From NCBI GenBank assembly GCA_026873275.1, contig JANTUC010000008.1:930001-994000 (forward strand): 64,000 nucleotides of DNA, in the 5' to 3' direction. Within the stretch, counting starts at the first letter, position 1. The number at the start of each line of letters is the position of its first letter. The DNA comes from Pseudopithomyces maydicus. Lineage: Eukaryota > Ascomycota > Dothideomycetes > Pleosporales > Didymosphaeriaceae. The translations under genes were made by a program, and so were the position numbers. Below the pieces are notes generated by a model. It did not search any database, was not told where the DNA came from, and saw only the letters and a list, made by a program, of their open reading frames with translations. Of the stretch, positions 11,945-22,495 are shown one piece after another.

Positions 11945-12742
11945 ATGGATCTCAACACTATCCCTCCTCCGTCTATGCCAGAGCAACAACACGAAGTAAT
12001 TCATCAAACACAACCCCCGCGTCCATACAATAAATCAACAACAGATAGCTGTCCACCACATATACAGCCCTAGAATGCTGATCAACCATATTGCCTCGCC
12101 CTGGACCTCTATACAGTCTTACGCGACCCCTATGCTTACCATTCATCATGACTCAACATTGATACCAATTATTAATGTAGCACACCCCGGCGCTATTGCG
12201 ATGCAAAATTTTGCCCCCGGTGTCACTGAACAGAATATTAGAGGTCAAATTCAACGAGTTGCATACATCATAACGTATAGGCTATCACCGCACGTATGGC
12301 TGTGGGTGATCCTTCGGCAGTTGCGCTGTACGAACAGGCGATTCTAGCTACAGGTTTACAGCCAGCAATAACATTTGATGTGGGGCATTTTCCATCGCCA
12401 TCACCAGTAATGTGTGCACAGTATACAGGGGTCAGCATGCCAGTTCAACAGGCGGTTAGAGGATATGGAAGTGGAATAAGGGACCTGTGAGTACTTTCTT
12501 ACTTTTTTCGGATAACTCAAAGACTAGCAGAGTACAGTGAAGAGGTTGTCAGATTAATGATGTGTGCTTATGATCACCAGGGCCACGCAGGATCATTGCT
12601 TTTGATGGTAGCGTGCCCTGACGGAATGCACAGGAGCGTTGCGGTGGCAGAAATTATAAAGAAGAAGTTGCAGAGGAGAGGAGTAACCACCGTGCATATA
12701 AACCATGCACATATCTTAAACCGCTCTGTCGATGCACTGTGA
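11945..12742 (+). CDS. RapZ C-terminal-domain-like protein
   Basis: Four exons are proposed: 11945..11995, 12045..12221, 12281..12486 and 12523..12742, giving 217 residues in phase. Two blocks match the C-terminal domain of bacterial RapZ, an RNase E adaptor that senses glucosamine-6-phosphate: FDVGHFPSP followed by TGVSMPVQ (about residues 107-130), and ACPDGMHRSVAVAE (about 172-185), equivalent to the GCTGGxHRSV loop. A hydrophobic segment precedes the second block. There is no N-terminal P-loop kinase domain, so this is the C-domain alone. The last intron is only 36 nt and the second has a weak GTCACT donor, so those boundaries are less certain than the motifs. The cellular role in fungi is unknown to me. 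It is convergent with the Zn2Cys6 gene. Confidence 0.68.
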
Positions 12743-13424
12743 GTGGGTTCATGGCAGGAACATGTTCCTAGGCTCATGACCATACATCTATATTCACTCA
12801 CAATTACCCGATGCGAGTGTCACATGTATGATTTTCATGTAATTGACACATGATACATTCGCAATGTACAACACTAGAGTTTGTGCTCTATCTGAACGAT
12901 TATCCTACAACAGATATTTCTATACTGTCTGGTTAGAGGAAGGTACATATAGTCTGTGCTTTTGTGCGATGGGTTGAGATTCTCGAGGGATATTTCGCAT
13001 GACCACAGCTTGAAGAGAAACAGTGGAAGTTTACACCTCGAGCAACAAAAATACGCTACCATTCATCCTGTGCCAGTTGATATTGGTTTGGTGTAGTTGA
13101 GAGCCACTGGTTCTGGTGAACAGAAGTCATTACCTGCTACCCGGAGTTCCATAATAGAAGTCTGGAATATATACGTAAAAGCCGTATAGAGTTACAAGTT
13201 AGGGCTAGTGGATAATGGTATTATTAGTGGACATGACTGAATTATATGATCAAACTGGTGATCTGCCAATAGGATCGACCCTTGTATTCTCCTATCTCCA
13301 TAAAATCTAATGTCATCGAAAGCTTCTTCTAGCATATTCACATCTTCTTGGTTGATTTCACAAATTCTTGTAGAGTGTACTGATCAAGGCCTTCTATGAT
13401 CTACCTCTTTGCTTCCTAAAATTT
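12743..13424. other. Intergenic, shared 3' region of convergent genes
   Basis: About 0.7 kb, AT-leaning, with no supported reading frame. Both neighbours end toward it. Confidence 0.5.
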
Positions 13425-15599
13425 TCATGCATGTGTTGATTTATCAGGGATCAAATCGTAAACCACGCTCACTAGACGATATCCGGTGGTGAAGCACACA
13501 GAATGACCACTTTCTAAAGCAAATATCTCCAGGCATGATTCGATCGTATCCATGATAATCTTGCGAGGTGGTATTTCGTTATCGGAGCTGACACCAGGAT
13601 GCAACGGCGCATCAATCGACAGAAGATGGATGCACGTAGTCAACGCCGCAGCAAAAAATCCAGCATGAACGGGCGAGCGATTAGGTTTATATTCTTCGGC
13701 AAGTGGGGGCAATGCATCGAGAGTTCGCGTTGATGGACGATCAATGCAAGACAGCACTCTAGGGAAGACCAGTATGAGGTAGAGTACAGACTTGGAGCGT
13801 CGGGATCCAATGCATAATAACGGTGGAGGACCATAAGCACTCTTCGAAAGAATATGTCCCTAAACACGCAAACAAGGTCAGCCAAGCCGTCGAGCAGTAC
13901 CTTTGCAATGTCTCGTAAGAGAATTATGAGTGCTTTAAGGCTGACAAGAAGAGGAACTAATTCGCGCTAGACCTTTACGTACGTTGTTAAACGGAGAATG
14001 TAACTCTGTTGTTCTGCAGATGCAATAGCTGACCGCATGATGCTGCGCAGTTCTGTATCATATCGTACGATATCTTCATACGAGATCATGTCAAGGCTGG
14101 TGTTGAGTCTAGTCAAGATCTCGTGGATCAGCAGGAAGGAAGCAGCTAAGATGTCTCGGCTATCATGAGATGAACATTCTATGTTTTCCATGGTGTTTGC
14201 TAGGAAAGCGTCTGGTGGGAGCGGGGATGCTTGCCCCGTGACAAGTGACATCTCAATGTCCATCTTGACAACAGCATTCCAAAGTTTTTGGCGCCGTTCC
14301 CGCTCTTCGAATATACTAGGAATTTCATCTGGATCGGGCATCCAACTTCGATGTAGTCCCAGCATAATGGAGAGTCGTATGATCAGCCCAATCATGTTCC
14401 AGCTAGCGTCAAGTGCCCAACAAGTAGCATAGAAGACTTGTTTAGCCTGGGCATGTAAAAACAGCGTCCGTATATTCGCCACAGTAGGACGATACATGAA
14501 GGGAGTTTGGGAGAGACAAGCCTCACTTGCGAGAAAAAGTCTGCTGCGACTTTGTCCTCTACACCTTCAGCGCATGCACCAAGGCCAATGACCGCGAGAT
14601 ATTGAGCAAGCCATCCAAGATCGTATTTCTCTGGGGTTTGCCAGAATTTGTGCACCTCGGCCAAAAGTTTTGAGTCATCGAATAACTGGGCACTGTTATA
14701 TAGTCGGAAGTAGCCTTCTAGATATGAGACAATACTGGCGCGATGACTATCGAGCAAGGCGCGAACTTCATTTGGTGAGCGTAAAGGTACCGATTCTGCT
14801 GAACCAAACGGGAAATTGCCAGGCAAAGCCACATCTTTGCTACAATCGCCGTCCAAGTGCGTGCGCACTGACATGGATAGCCATTGGAAAGGGGTTTTCC
14901 AAGACCGGAGAGTGATTCGAGCTATATGGTATCAGTCTAGCCACATGTATAACTCCCCTTCAGTCTTTGTCGACATCCTACTTACCCTCCCCAAGAGTGC
15001 CCTCCAATGACTCGACCCCCTTTTCCGCAAAAACCAGAGACCCACGATAGTCTCAGCATCGTCACCGTACATTTTGAAGGGTTTGCCGTGGGTTTGAGGC
15101 TGTGATTTGTGTGTATATGAACAATTTCGACCATGTCCTAATCTTGCACATCGGTTGCACTAATTACAATTCAATTGTATCGTTAGTAAAGTTCCTCAAG
15201 GATAGTGTGTTCCTTGCTCAAGAGCAAAATATTTTTATCTGCGCAAACAGGCTTCATCAATATGTGAATAGACTTACTTACACAAGGTTGCGACTTATCG
15301 CATTTCACTTTCAACCGGTGACACCTCATACACGACAAAGTCGCGCGATCACGTTTCTTAGTGATCTTTTCCACCCCCGACTCTTTCTCAAATGTACCAA
15401 CATGCTCAGTCGTCAGAGGAGACAACAGTTTGTCTGCATGTTTGTGTTTGATCGAAGCCCTTGTCGATGTTGATACCATTGATGAGTAGCTGCACCTCTG
15501 ACCCGCGCGTTGGCATCGAGTACAGCTTGGCTTGATTCTATCGCAGCGTCGCTTGGAGTCCTTGCAACGAATGCAGGTATAAATTCCACGGGTTAACAT
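13425..15599 (-). CDS. Fungal transcription factor with two tandem Zn2Cys6 clusters and a fungal_trans domain; two apparent frameshifts
   Basis: The minus-strand gene starts at the ATG at 15599 or in an upstream exon (an acceptor TATAG abuts it). Cluster 1 is CIRCKDSKRRCDRIKPSC-TRC with the sixth Cys at QRC. Cluster 2 begins CMRCHRLKVKCDKSQPC, is cut by an intron (donor GTAAGT at 15281), and resumes at 15159 with CNRCARLGHGRNC. The exon junction near 14920-15080 is uncertain. The fungal_trans domain follows, with MYRPTVANIRTL, ATCWALDASWN, MLGLHRSW and later SYWSSLECCLALIVHQREL. A 122-nt intron (13982..13860) fits in phase. One base seems missing at 14499-14503 (before MYRPT) and another in the A6 run at 13653-13658 (MLDFFAAAL). 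Either the consensus has indels or the gene is decaying. The target pathway is unknown. Confidence 0.75.
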
Positions 15600-16740
15600 A
15601 CTATAACAATTTAGAAGAAAGGTCATTTGGTGATGGCTGCACGGGTCCGACATTTCTCTTATACGTGTGCAGGAATACAGTTGCGGCCGACTAACGCCGA
15701 TCAAGGCTAATTATACTGGGAATAGTGCAGATCTAATAGTGTGCTAGCGTAGTGCTCCATTACTACTGCAAACTCAGCTTCCGGGAGACTTGCTTATAAA
15801 ACGCCTAGTATAATTGACAATGTGTTTTAACCTAAATAGGTGGAGAGTAGAGATATTGTATTAGAATTATATCTAGTAACTGTGGGTTTAGTAGCAGAAG
15901 CTGTAGTTTATAATTATACGGTGCGATGTTAATTTTCTTCATAATTAAAACATTTGTCAGTACAGCAGCACATGCAATGCTCTTTTATGATATTATATAA
16001 ATAAACATCTTGAACGGAATTGCCTACAGAACGCCTCAGGAGAGGTCTAATCCTGAATCCGAAGTACTGCTGTGCTTATTCTCGGGGCGTTGACAGAAAA
16101 CACGCATAGGGCAATGTTGACGAGTTGACATTCTCCTACACCTGCGGGATATTCAGACCTTCTCACTACCCACATATGCCCAATAGGAGTCTGGTTGAAA
16201 CATGGCGACTGTGGGTGACCGTGCCGACAATTTTGTGAAAATTATCCTCCTAATGGGGACTGTCCACCTGCCCATTTCGGTAATCGTCGTTTTTCCAGCA
16301 GTATTTGAGCTCAATAGCTCAATTTATATGGTGCGGGGTGATCAAAAAATATGGATTTGGGGGCAGAACGGCCGGGCGTTGGTTTCCTCGTTGCAGCATG
16401 CGAAATCGTGACACACTACCCACCTGAGCACATAGCGAGAAGAAAACAAAGTTGCTGACCAAGTACGCAGAAAATTGTAACTCGAATATAATATTAAACT
16501 GTGAAGGGTATCTGTAAATACATTGCCAGCGCAAACACGTCATATATATTCATATAGAAATCGTCTCATATCCAAGCATGCTCATATGAGCAGAGTCGAA
16601 GAGTAGCCGCCTATCAAAGTTCCAAAAAGCATGGTCCGACGGGTTGAAGAGTGGTCCGAAAATATATCTTATCGAGGCTGATAAGCCCTGGAAATGTGAC
16701 ATGCTGGTGTGAGGCTCCTATCCATGCATTGCGGACGACA
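15600..16740. other. Intergenic, no supported gene
   Basis: About 1.1 kb, AT-rich in its first half. A 69-codon frame at 16202 has a hydrophobic start but no further support. It contains the promoter and any upstream exon of the Zn2Cys6 gene. Confidence 0.5.
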
Positions 16741-18639
16741 TCATCTTCTGAATTCCGGTTTCCTCGACATATTGACAGGTGGAGGCCCGTCCGTATCTGG
16801 GTAAGGAAGCGGTGCACCGGGTGGCGGCCTGGGCAACGAGGAAGTCGGTGGTGGTAGTATTGGTGGGCCTGTCAGAGCCGTCGGACTTCTGTCACCATCG
16901 AAAGGTGTCTTGGGCGGTCGCGGAGGCGGACTATTTCGATCTTCGTAGCTTAGCCGCGGGGAATTATGAAGCGAGGCCACGGTGAACTGGTCCGCAGATG
17001 AGCGGTTGGGATTTGAAAAGTCCCCAGAATAGCGGTTATCTACATCAAGTTTAATAGTTTCGGAGTAGTCGTCAGAAGGCACGACGGCGAACTTGTCGTT
17101 GTCTGAAGGGCGACGGTAGGCAGGATGCAAAAGAATATTGGGCTCTTCTTGTTGCGAGTAATAGTTGGGCGTGACGTCCTCGGCCGGAAGCTCGACTGCG
17201 AGAGGCGATGGATCGGGCAGGGCGGTCATAGGGTGTTCGTAGGGATTCTTCAACTGTGGCACGGAACCAGCGCGCGGCGGCAGTCCCCTTTCTGCTCGGT
17301 CCCATCTCAACTTCGCGAAATGTATCCTCGCCAGCTTGGCGGCGGCATCAAGGGTTTTGGATTGGACTCCCTTATCCCCTAGGTACATGCGCGTGCTCGA
17401 ACTGATTTCGGCGAGGCGATTCCACTCGTTCATGCCAAACTCGCCCACGCCAACGTTGACATTGAGTCGATAGTAGTGCTCTGGATTGACCTGGCGCTTG
17501 GCCAGATGGTCTTTCATTGATTGGTGGATCTTTTCACAGTCTTCAATCTTACCAATCAATTTGCGCCTTGCTTCTGCAAAGTCTCCGATGCCACCAGACA
17601 CGAATCCTTCCCACCAGAGATGTGCTTGTTGGTTTGTGCCCTCGGGCCGTTTCCCGGTGCCAATGCTGATGAAGACGCCGACGTCGCGGCCGGGCCACTC
17701 GTTGCAGACGGCTTCGTCGAGCATCATGGGCGCGGGGTTGTACTTACCGACACCTTCGTCAAGGAAGACGGACTGTCCAACTTGGATAGGCTTGAAGGCG
17801 AGGGCGGTGGCGCACGTGGCACGGCCGGCCTGCCAGATAGTAGCGGTTGGTTCGACCGAGGTCTCCTTGCGCGAGTCGTAAGAGCGCAGGAGTATCTGGC
17901 CCGTGGCGGCGTTCTTGGAGCCTCTGTAGACGGCGGTGACGGCGGTCTTGGTACGCTCCTCTCTGTTGTCGTACAGCTTGGCGTTGGGGTTGCCCCAGCG
18001 CAGGGCTGCGATGCGGGGGTTCACGGGGGTCATACCGATCTGGCTGTACCTGCTGGCGGTGCTTGCGCTTCGTTCCATGCGGTTGGGGTAGGCGCTGCCG
18101 GGGGTCATTGGGGTTTTCAGGTCGTGGCGGGAGGACATGGGGTTGTCGCTGTCGTTGCCCTCGTCGTCGTAGACGGTGTGTTCGCGCACGCACTCCATGA
18201 TGGCGTCTTCGAGCTTAGAGGCCTTGAACAGGGTGTGGCGGTAGGGGATGCCGGCAAATGTCTTGTCTGTCTCGAAGACGCGCTTGGTCATGCGCACGTA
18301 GACGTCTTTGCACGTCTCAACGTCCATGCGCAGGCGCCCCAGCATGATGGCGATTAAGCCGCCAGTACCGGTGCCGCCGATGAGGTCGAAGTGGTCGCAT
18401 GGCTTTGGGATTTCGTGGCGCTTGGGTGCGCGTCCCTCGGTCTCGACAAAGGTGCGGTGCATAAGCTCCTGGAGGATGATGAGCATCGAGTAGCCGCGAA
18501 CGCCCCCGCCGTCTGCCCCGCGTCAGCCAGTCAGCCATACAAACATGTGCGGGAGGAAGTCACCCAGCGAGAGGATGCGCAACGGAGGGCCTTTGGTCGT
18601 GTCCTTGCGCCGGATGCCGTTGCTCGTCATCTTGTCCAT
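16741..18639 (-). CDS. Patatin-like phospholipase-family protein lacking the catalytic serine
   Basis: Exon 1 is 18639..18564 and exon 2 is 18512..16741; the junction completes LRILSLDGGGVRGYS and the product is 615 residues. DGGGVRG (about residues 26-32) is the oxyanion loop of patatin phospholipases. The nucleophile elbow, normally GTSTGG, reads GTGTGG near residue 70, with a clear GGT glycine codon where the family has serine. The second dyad residue lies in a LDEG motif near residue 277 where active enzymes have DGG or DGA. A hydrophobic segment FDLIGG leads into the elbow and a long Pro-rich low-complexity tail ends the protein. Members of the family hydrolyse acyl esters of membrane lipids; without the serine this copy is probably non-catalytic and may act as a lipid-binding or regulatory protein. 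It is divergent from the MOSC gene. Confidence 0.85.
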
Positions 18640-19272
18640 GGCTTGGGGCGGCGCCTTTGGAAGAGGGAGGGAAGGGGGGGGGAGGGAGGGAGAAAGAGCG
18701 CGCGCGCAAAGTGAGGTCGTCGCTGGATGTCGTGGTGCACTCGCCGCGCGAAGAAACCGGTAGGTAGTCGGACCGGGATGTGTAGGTAGGCAGATAGACA
18801 GTAGGGAGCCTGCGCGGATGGCCGGTTCCAAGCACAGCCAACAACAGATTCTGGAAAGCCGCGCCGGAAGCGCCCAGTGGCAGCACCTGGAGCACGCTTT
18901 GAAGCAGCGCGAGCGGGCACCTGTGGAGCACGTGAGCAGCCTTCAAGTGGCGCGTCACCCTCGCCGTCGCTGTCGCCGTTTCGACAAAAAATGGGAATGA
19001 CTCTTCCTTGCAGCCATGCCATGTATCCATCCCCCAGTGACGTTGGCCGCGACGGCGACGCCCCACCGCTTCCCAGCTTCCTAGCTTCCCGAGACGCGGT
19101 GGCGGTGGCGGTGCGTGCCGACTGCGCCACCCCGTCTTCACCACCTTTGTCTTGGCATGTCAGCCGTGACCCCGCCTGCCGCCTGCCAATCTTTCAACTT
19201 TCCAGCCCTCCAAGCTTCCTATCCGACCACTGCTTCCTTCGGACAAGCCTGGCCATCACGCTCACCCCCACC
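18640..19272. promoter_or_regulatory. Divergent promoter region between patatin-like and MOSC genes
   Basis: 633 bp between two outward-facing start codons. It has a purine-rich G/A run at 18660-18692 on the plus strand and a GCGCGCGC run at 18698-18705. No defined operator is recognised. The long open frames across it are GC-rich shadows. Confidence 0.5.
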
Positions 19273-20522
19273 ATGGCCCCCATCCTCTTTATCGCCGCCG
19301 GAGCTGCCACGGCGTTGTTGCTGTGGTACCGCCTGTGCCTCCAGCCGAACAAATCGAACAAGTCGAACAAATCGAACGACTCGCTGCACATCTCTGAGGT
19401 ATACCTTCTCCCCCAAATCCCCCCATGTTGCTCATAAGCAACTGTAGATATACATCTATCCCATAAAAAGCCTCCGTCCAACCACCCTCGACGCCGCCTT
19501 GGCCACCCAGCATGGCTTGGAGCATGATCGTACGTACTGGCCGTCTCGCTCCATCACCCTTCAGACTCCTTCCCCTAAACACCTGCAGGTGTTTTTATGC
19601 TGCTCCACAAAACCCCCCAGGGCTACAAAAACATGGCCGTCTCTCACTACCCCGATATGACCCAATTCTTGACCTCGATCCGCCCGGCCCAACCCTTGGG
19701 GAGAGCCATGGTCCAAGTTCATTTCAGAGCTTTTGGCAACCATGAAAAGGCAAAGACCATTGACATTCCCCTCCAGCCCGTCACCGAGAAATTGACCCCT
19801 TTCAACGTAAACATGCACGGAAGCCCTACCACAGCCTTCGAAATGCCTGAAAAATACAGCGCTTGGTTTTCGGAGTGTTTCGGGTATCATGTCGTGCTTG
19901 TTTACCTGGGTGACAACAAACGCAAAGTCCTCTGGAAGGATATGGTCCCCTCCAGGACCACCTCCTGGCTATCCCGCACTCCTCTACTCGGACGTGCTAT
20001 GCTGCAAACACCGGAGATCACCTTCGCAGACTGTGCACCCTACCTAGTTGTTTCTTCTACCTCACTTCAGGATGTCTCGTCAAGACTCGGCCAAAACGAA
20101 TTGATGGATGTCACCAAATTCCGCCCCAATATCGTCATTTCTGGTGCCCATCAAGCTTGGGAGGAAGACTATTGGGGCAGAATTCGAGTTGGGAACCTCG
20201 TGCTTGGAATGAAACACAACTGTGTTCGCTGTGCCAGTCTCAATATCGATTATGACACAGGCAAACCAGGAACCGGGGAGTCAGGTCAAGTTTTAAAGAA
20301 GTTGCAAAAGGATCGAAGAATCGACAAGGGTGCCAAATGGAGTCCCGTATTCGGGCGTTATGCTTTCTGGACTAGGAAGAGCCATGAACAGGTGATTAAT
20401 GTTGGGGATGAGGTTATAGTGACAGACTTCAACAATGAAAGAACAGTTTTTGGTAAGTACATTCGGCAAGTTTGCTTTTTCAAACCTCACTTACTGTCGT
20501 AGATTGGCCTGGTGTTGGGTAG
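19273..20522 (+). CDS. Membrane-anchored MOSC-domain molybdenum cofactor protein (mARC-like)
   Basis: Exons are 19273..19398, 19448..19529, 19589..20452 and 20503..20522, all in phase, giving 363 residues; the last exon encodes only DWPGVG. Residues 3-22 are a hydrophobic helix, as in the N-terminal anchor of mitochondrial amidoxime-reducing components. A short tandem SNK repeat (9-bp units) follows. IYIYPIKSLRP begins the MOSC N-terminal beta barrel. The MOSC core carries KFRPNIVI, WEEDYW and NCVRCASLNIDYDTGK; the Cys in the RC motif is the expected molybdenum ligand. Proteins of this family reduce N-hydroxylated compounds with cytochrome b5 and its reductase, usually at the outer mitochondrial membrane. 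Localisation here is inferred from the anchor. Confidence 0.88.
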
Positions 20523-20754
20523 TTAATCAATGGATATTTCTGGGTGAAAGATAGTTGATGCTCAATCAGTAGTGGATTTGAAATATCAAATACTAACATT
20601 TGCAAACAAATCCATAACACGTTCCGGTCATCACGACTTGATTTCTCTCCCCGCCAAATGAAACCTCCTGAAGAAGCAACAAGGAACCTGCCAAAGCAGC
20701 TATGCAGTAGATGCTGACGATAAAATGCAAATTCCAAAGACCACGGATAGCTCG

Positions 20755-21805
20755 TCATAGGAGATGACCTATTAAAAGACCACTGAGAGCATATGTGAGC
20801 AACGCTGTTAGCACTTCTTGTTGTGCTCCGGTCGAGAGGGTATCTTTAGGAACCTCCGATGGCTTCGAACTGCCGTTGCTCATGTGCTTACCAGACCTTA
20901 AGCACATCATATGCGCTTTGGCCCATGAAACTGACTCTTGTTCCGTCATGTGGAGCGTAGTGATGATAGGCTCGATGATCGTCGTAAGATTGTTATATGA
21001 TCGAAGACTGGTTGAATTGTAGGTTGATGCGCCCCATGTGTGAACGCCGAATGATGGCGTGTCGGCGGTACATTTGGAATCTTTCAAAGAGTTGCTCGCC
21101 CAGGCTATGAATGTCAACCCAAAACTCTCCTCATAACGCAGACCTGCTTACTGAAAGGTTCCCCCCAAGCGCCAGGGGCTAAGTCATCCTTGCAGTCTTG
21201 CACTGTTCGGTTGAATTTTAAGACGGACAATCCCTCACAGGCACTGTTGTCGCTCTTGCTATTCGAGCTTGGCCGTTTTCCATCTTTGCTATCTTTCTTC
21301 TTCCAGCGCATATATTTCGCGTTGAACTCGGCCTAGTTGATCAACAGGATGTATTTACTGAAGAATGGGACAATACTAACTTCCGAGATGATCCACTGGC
21401 GGCATTTATCACTGATAAAGCCTGTGCAGTCACCCTTTAAATCATTTTGATTAGCCACGACCTTCTTCTGCCATGCACCATGGATGATCACGCCGCACCC
21501 GACGTAACTGTCTTGTTCGAACAGGCCAGGGAAGGCGGCGGGCTAATGCTGAGGCTTAACGATTGTTGAATGCTTGTATCGCCATCACTCAGATGGGTCG
21601 GAGATTGCGTGCTGAGTTGCCACGTCCAATTCCTCGAGATATTGGCACTGTAGGGTCCCACAGGGGGTTGGAAAGGGTTCACAATGGTAAGCTGATCTGT
21701 AGCGTTGATATCGCGCGATATAGCTTGTGAGTCACAGTTTATTTGTGCTGCGGAAGCAGAAAACAAAGAGCTTATGGTCAATGTAAAGCCCATGAAGGAC
21801 GCCAT
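20755..21805 (-). CDS. Secreted, probably GPI-anchored glycoprotein of unknown function; one apparent frameshift
   Basis: Exons are 21805..21381, 21332..21152 and 21104..20755 on the minus strand; with one base added in exon 1 the product is 318 residues. A signal peptide of about 22 residues (MASFMGFTLTISSLFSASAA) is followed by a domain with several Cys and N-glycosylation sequons (NAT, NIS, NWT, NKT, NST, NLT). The C-terminus has a Ser-rich segment and a hydrophobic tail ending LSGLLIGHLL, as in GPI-anchored cell-wall proteins. The frame changes from SISPPPS to GLFEQDSYVGCGV at a CCC run (GGG at 21529-21531 on the plus strand), consistent with one missing base; a stop lies in the second frame just upstream, so there is no simple alternative. 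I do not recognise the family. Confidence 0.7.
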
Positions 21806-22495
21806 GACTAACAACTGGTATTAGTGCGGCAATGAGACACACGGTGCTAAGGTATTATCATGGTTGCAGAGTACATGATAGCGGTTATATATAGAGCGCA
21901 TGCTATGTGATGTGCTCAATCGTGAATTGAGTGCAAAATAATTCTTCATCGCACCGGATTTCAATGCAGGTTAGCTTTCGATATTCACTAAACACAGAAA
22001 ATACACGATTTTGTTGAATAAAATGTCCCGTTGGGTATCGCAGACGGCCTGTCATGTTGCAATCAAGCAGAAATTGCAGAAACTTCGAGTACATAGCGTA
22101 ACAAGAGCATCGAATCCACCGCGATAGAAGTTAGTTAAGCGTCTGTTATATGAATATGTATCTATTGAATGCGGTTGCAGTATTAGACGGGACCAGTGGC
22201 AGACTATTCCCAGCCAGAGACAATCCCAAGCTAGCTGCATACTGGATATAATAGGTATAGATATCACAGGGCTGCAACTTGTCGGGTTTAGGGCAGGCAC
22301 GGTTGCTCTAGGCTGCATGTTCTAGACTACTAGACCAGATACCTAGTCCATCTGGGCACCTGCACCTTGGCAGTCTAGCGTGCACGTGCCCACGCGTTGC
22401 CTTCGCACCCAGACTCCAACGCGTCTACGCCACTTCGTTATCTCACCCCTCATATCCCCCAAACAAATGTAGGCCACAACTTTCCTGCTCGCACC
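21806..22495. other. Intergenic, promoters of the secreted protein and RAD54 genes
   Basis: About 0.7 kb between divergent genes. TATATATAG at 21887-21895 lies about 80 bp upstream of the secreted-protein start. No other feature is seen. Confidence 0.45.

Noticed and set aside
17521..18357. 278-codon plus-strand ORF
   Set aside because: It is the mirror of the patatin-like gene's GC-rich codons, which has domain support on the other strand.
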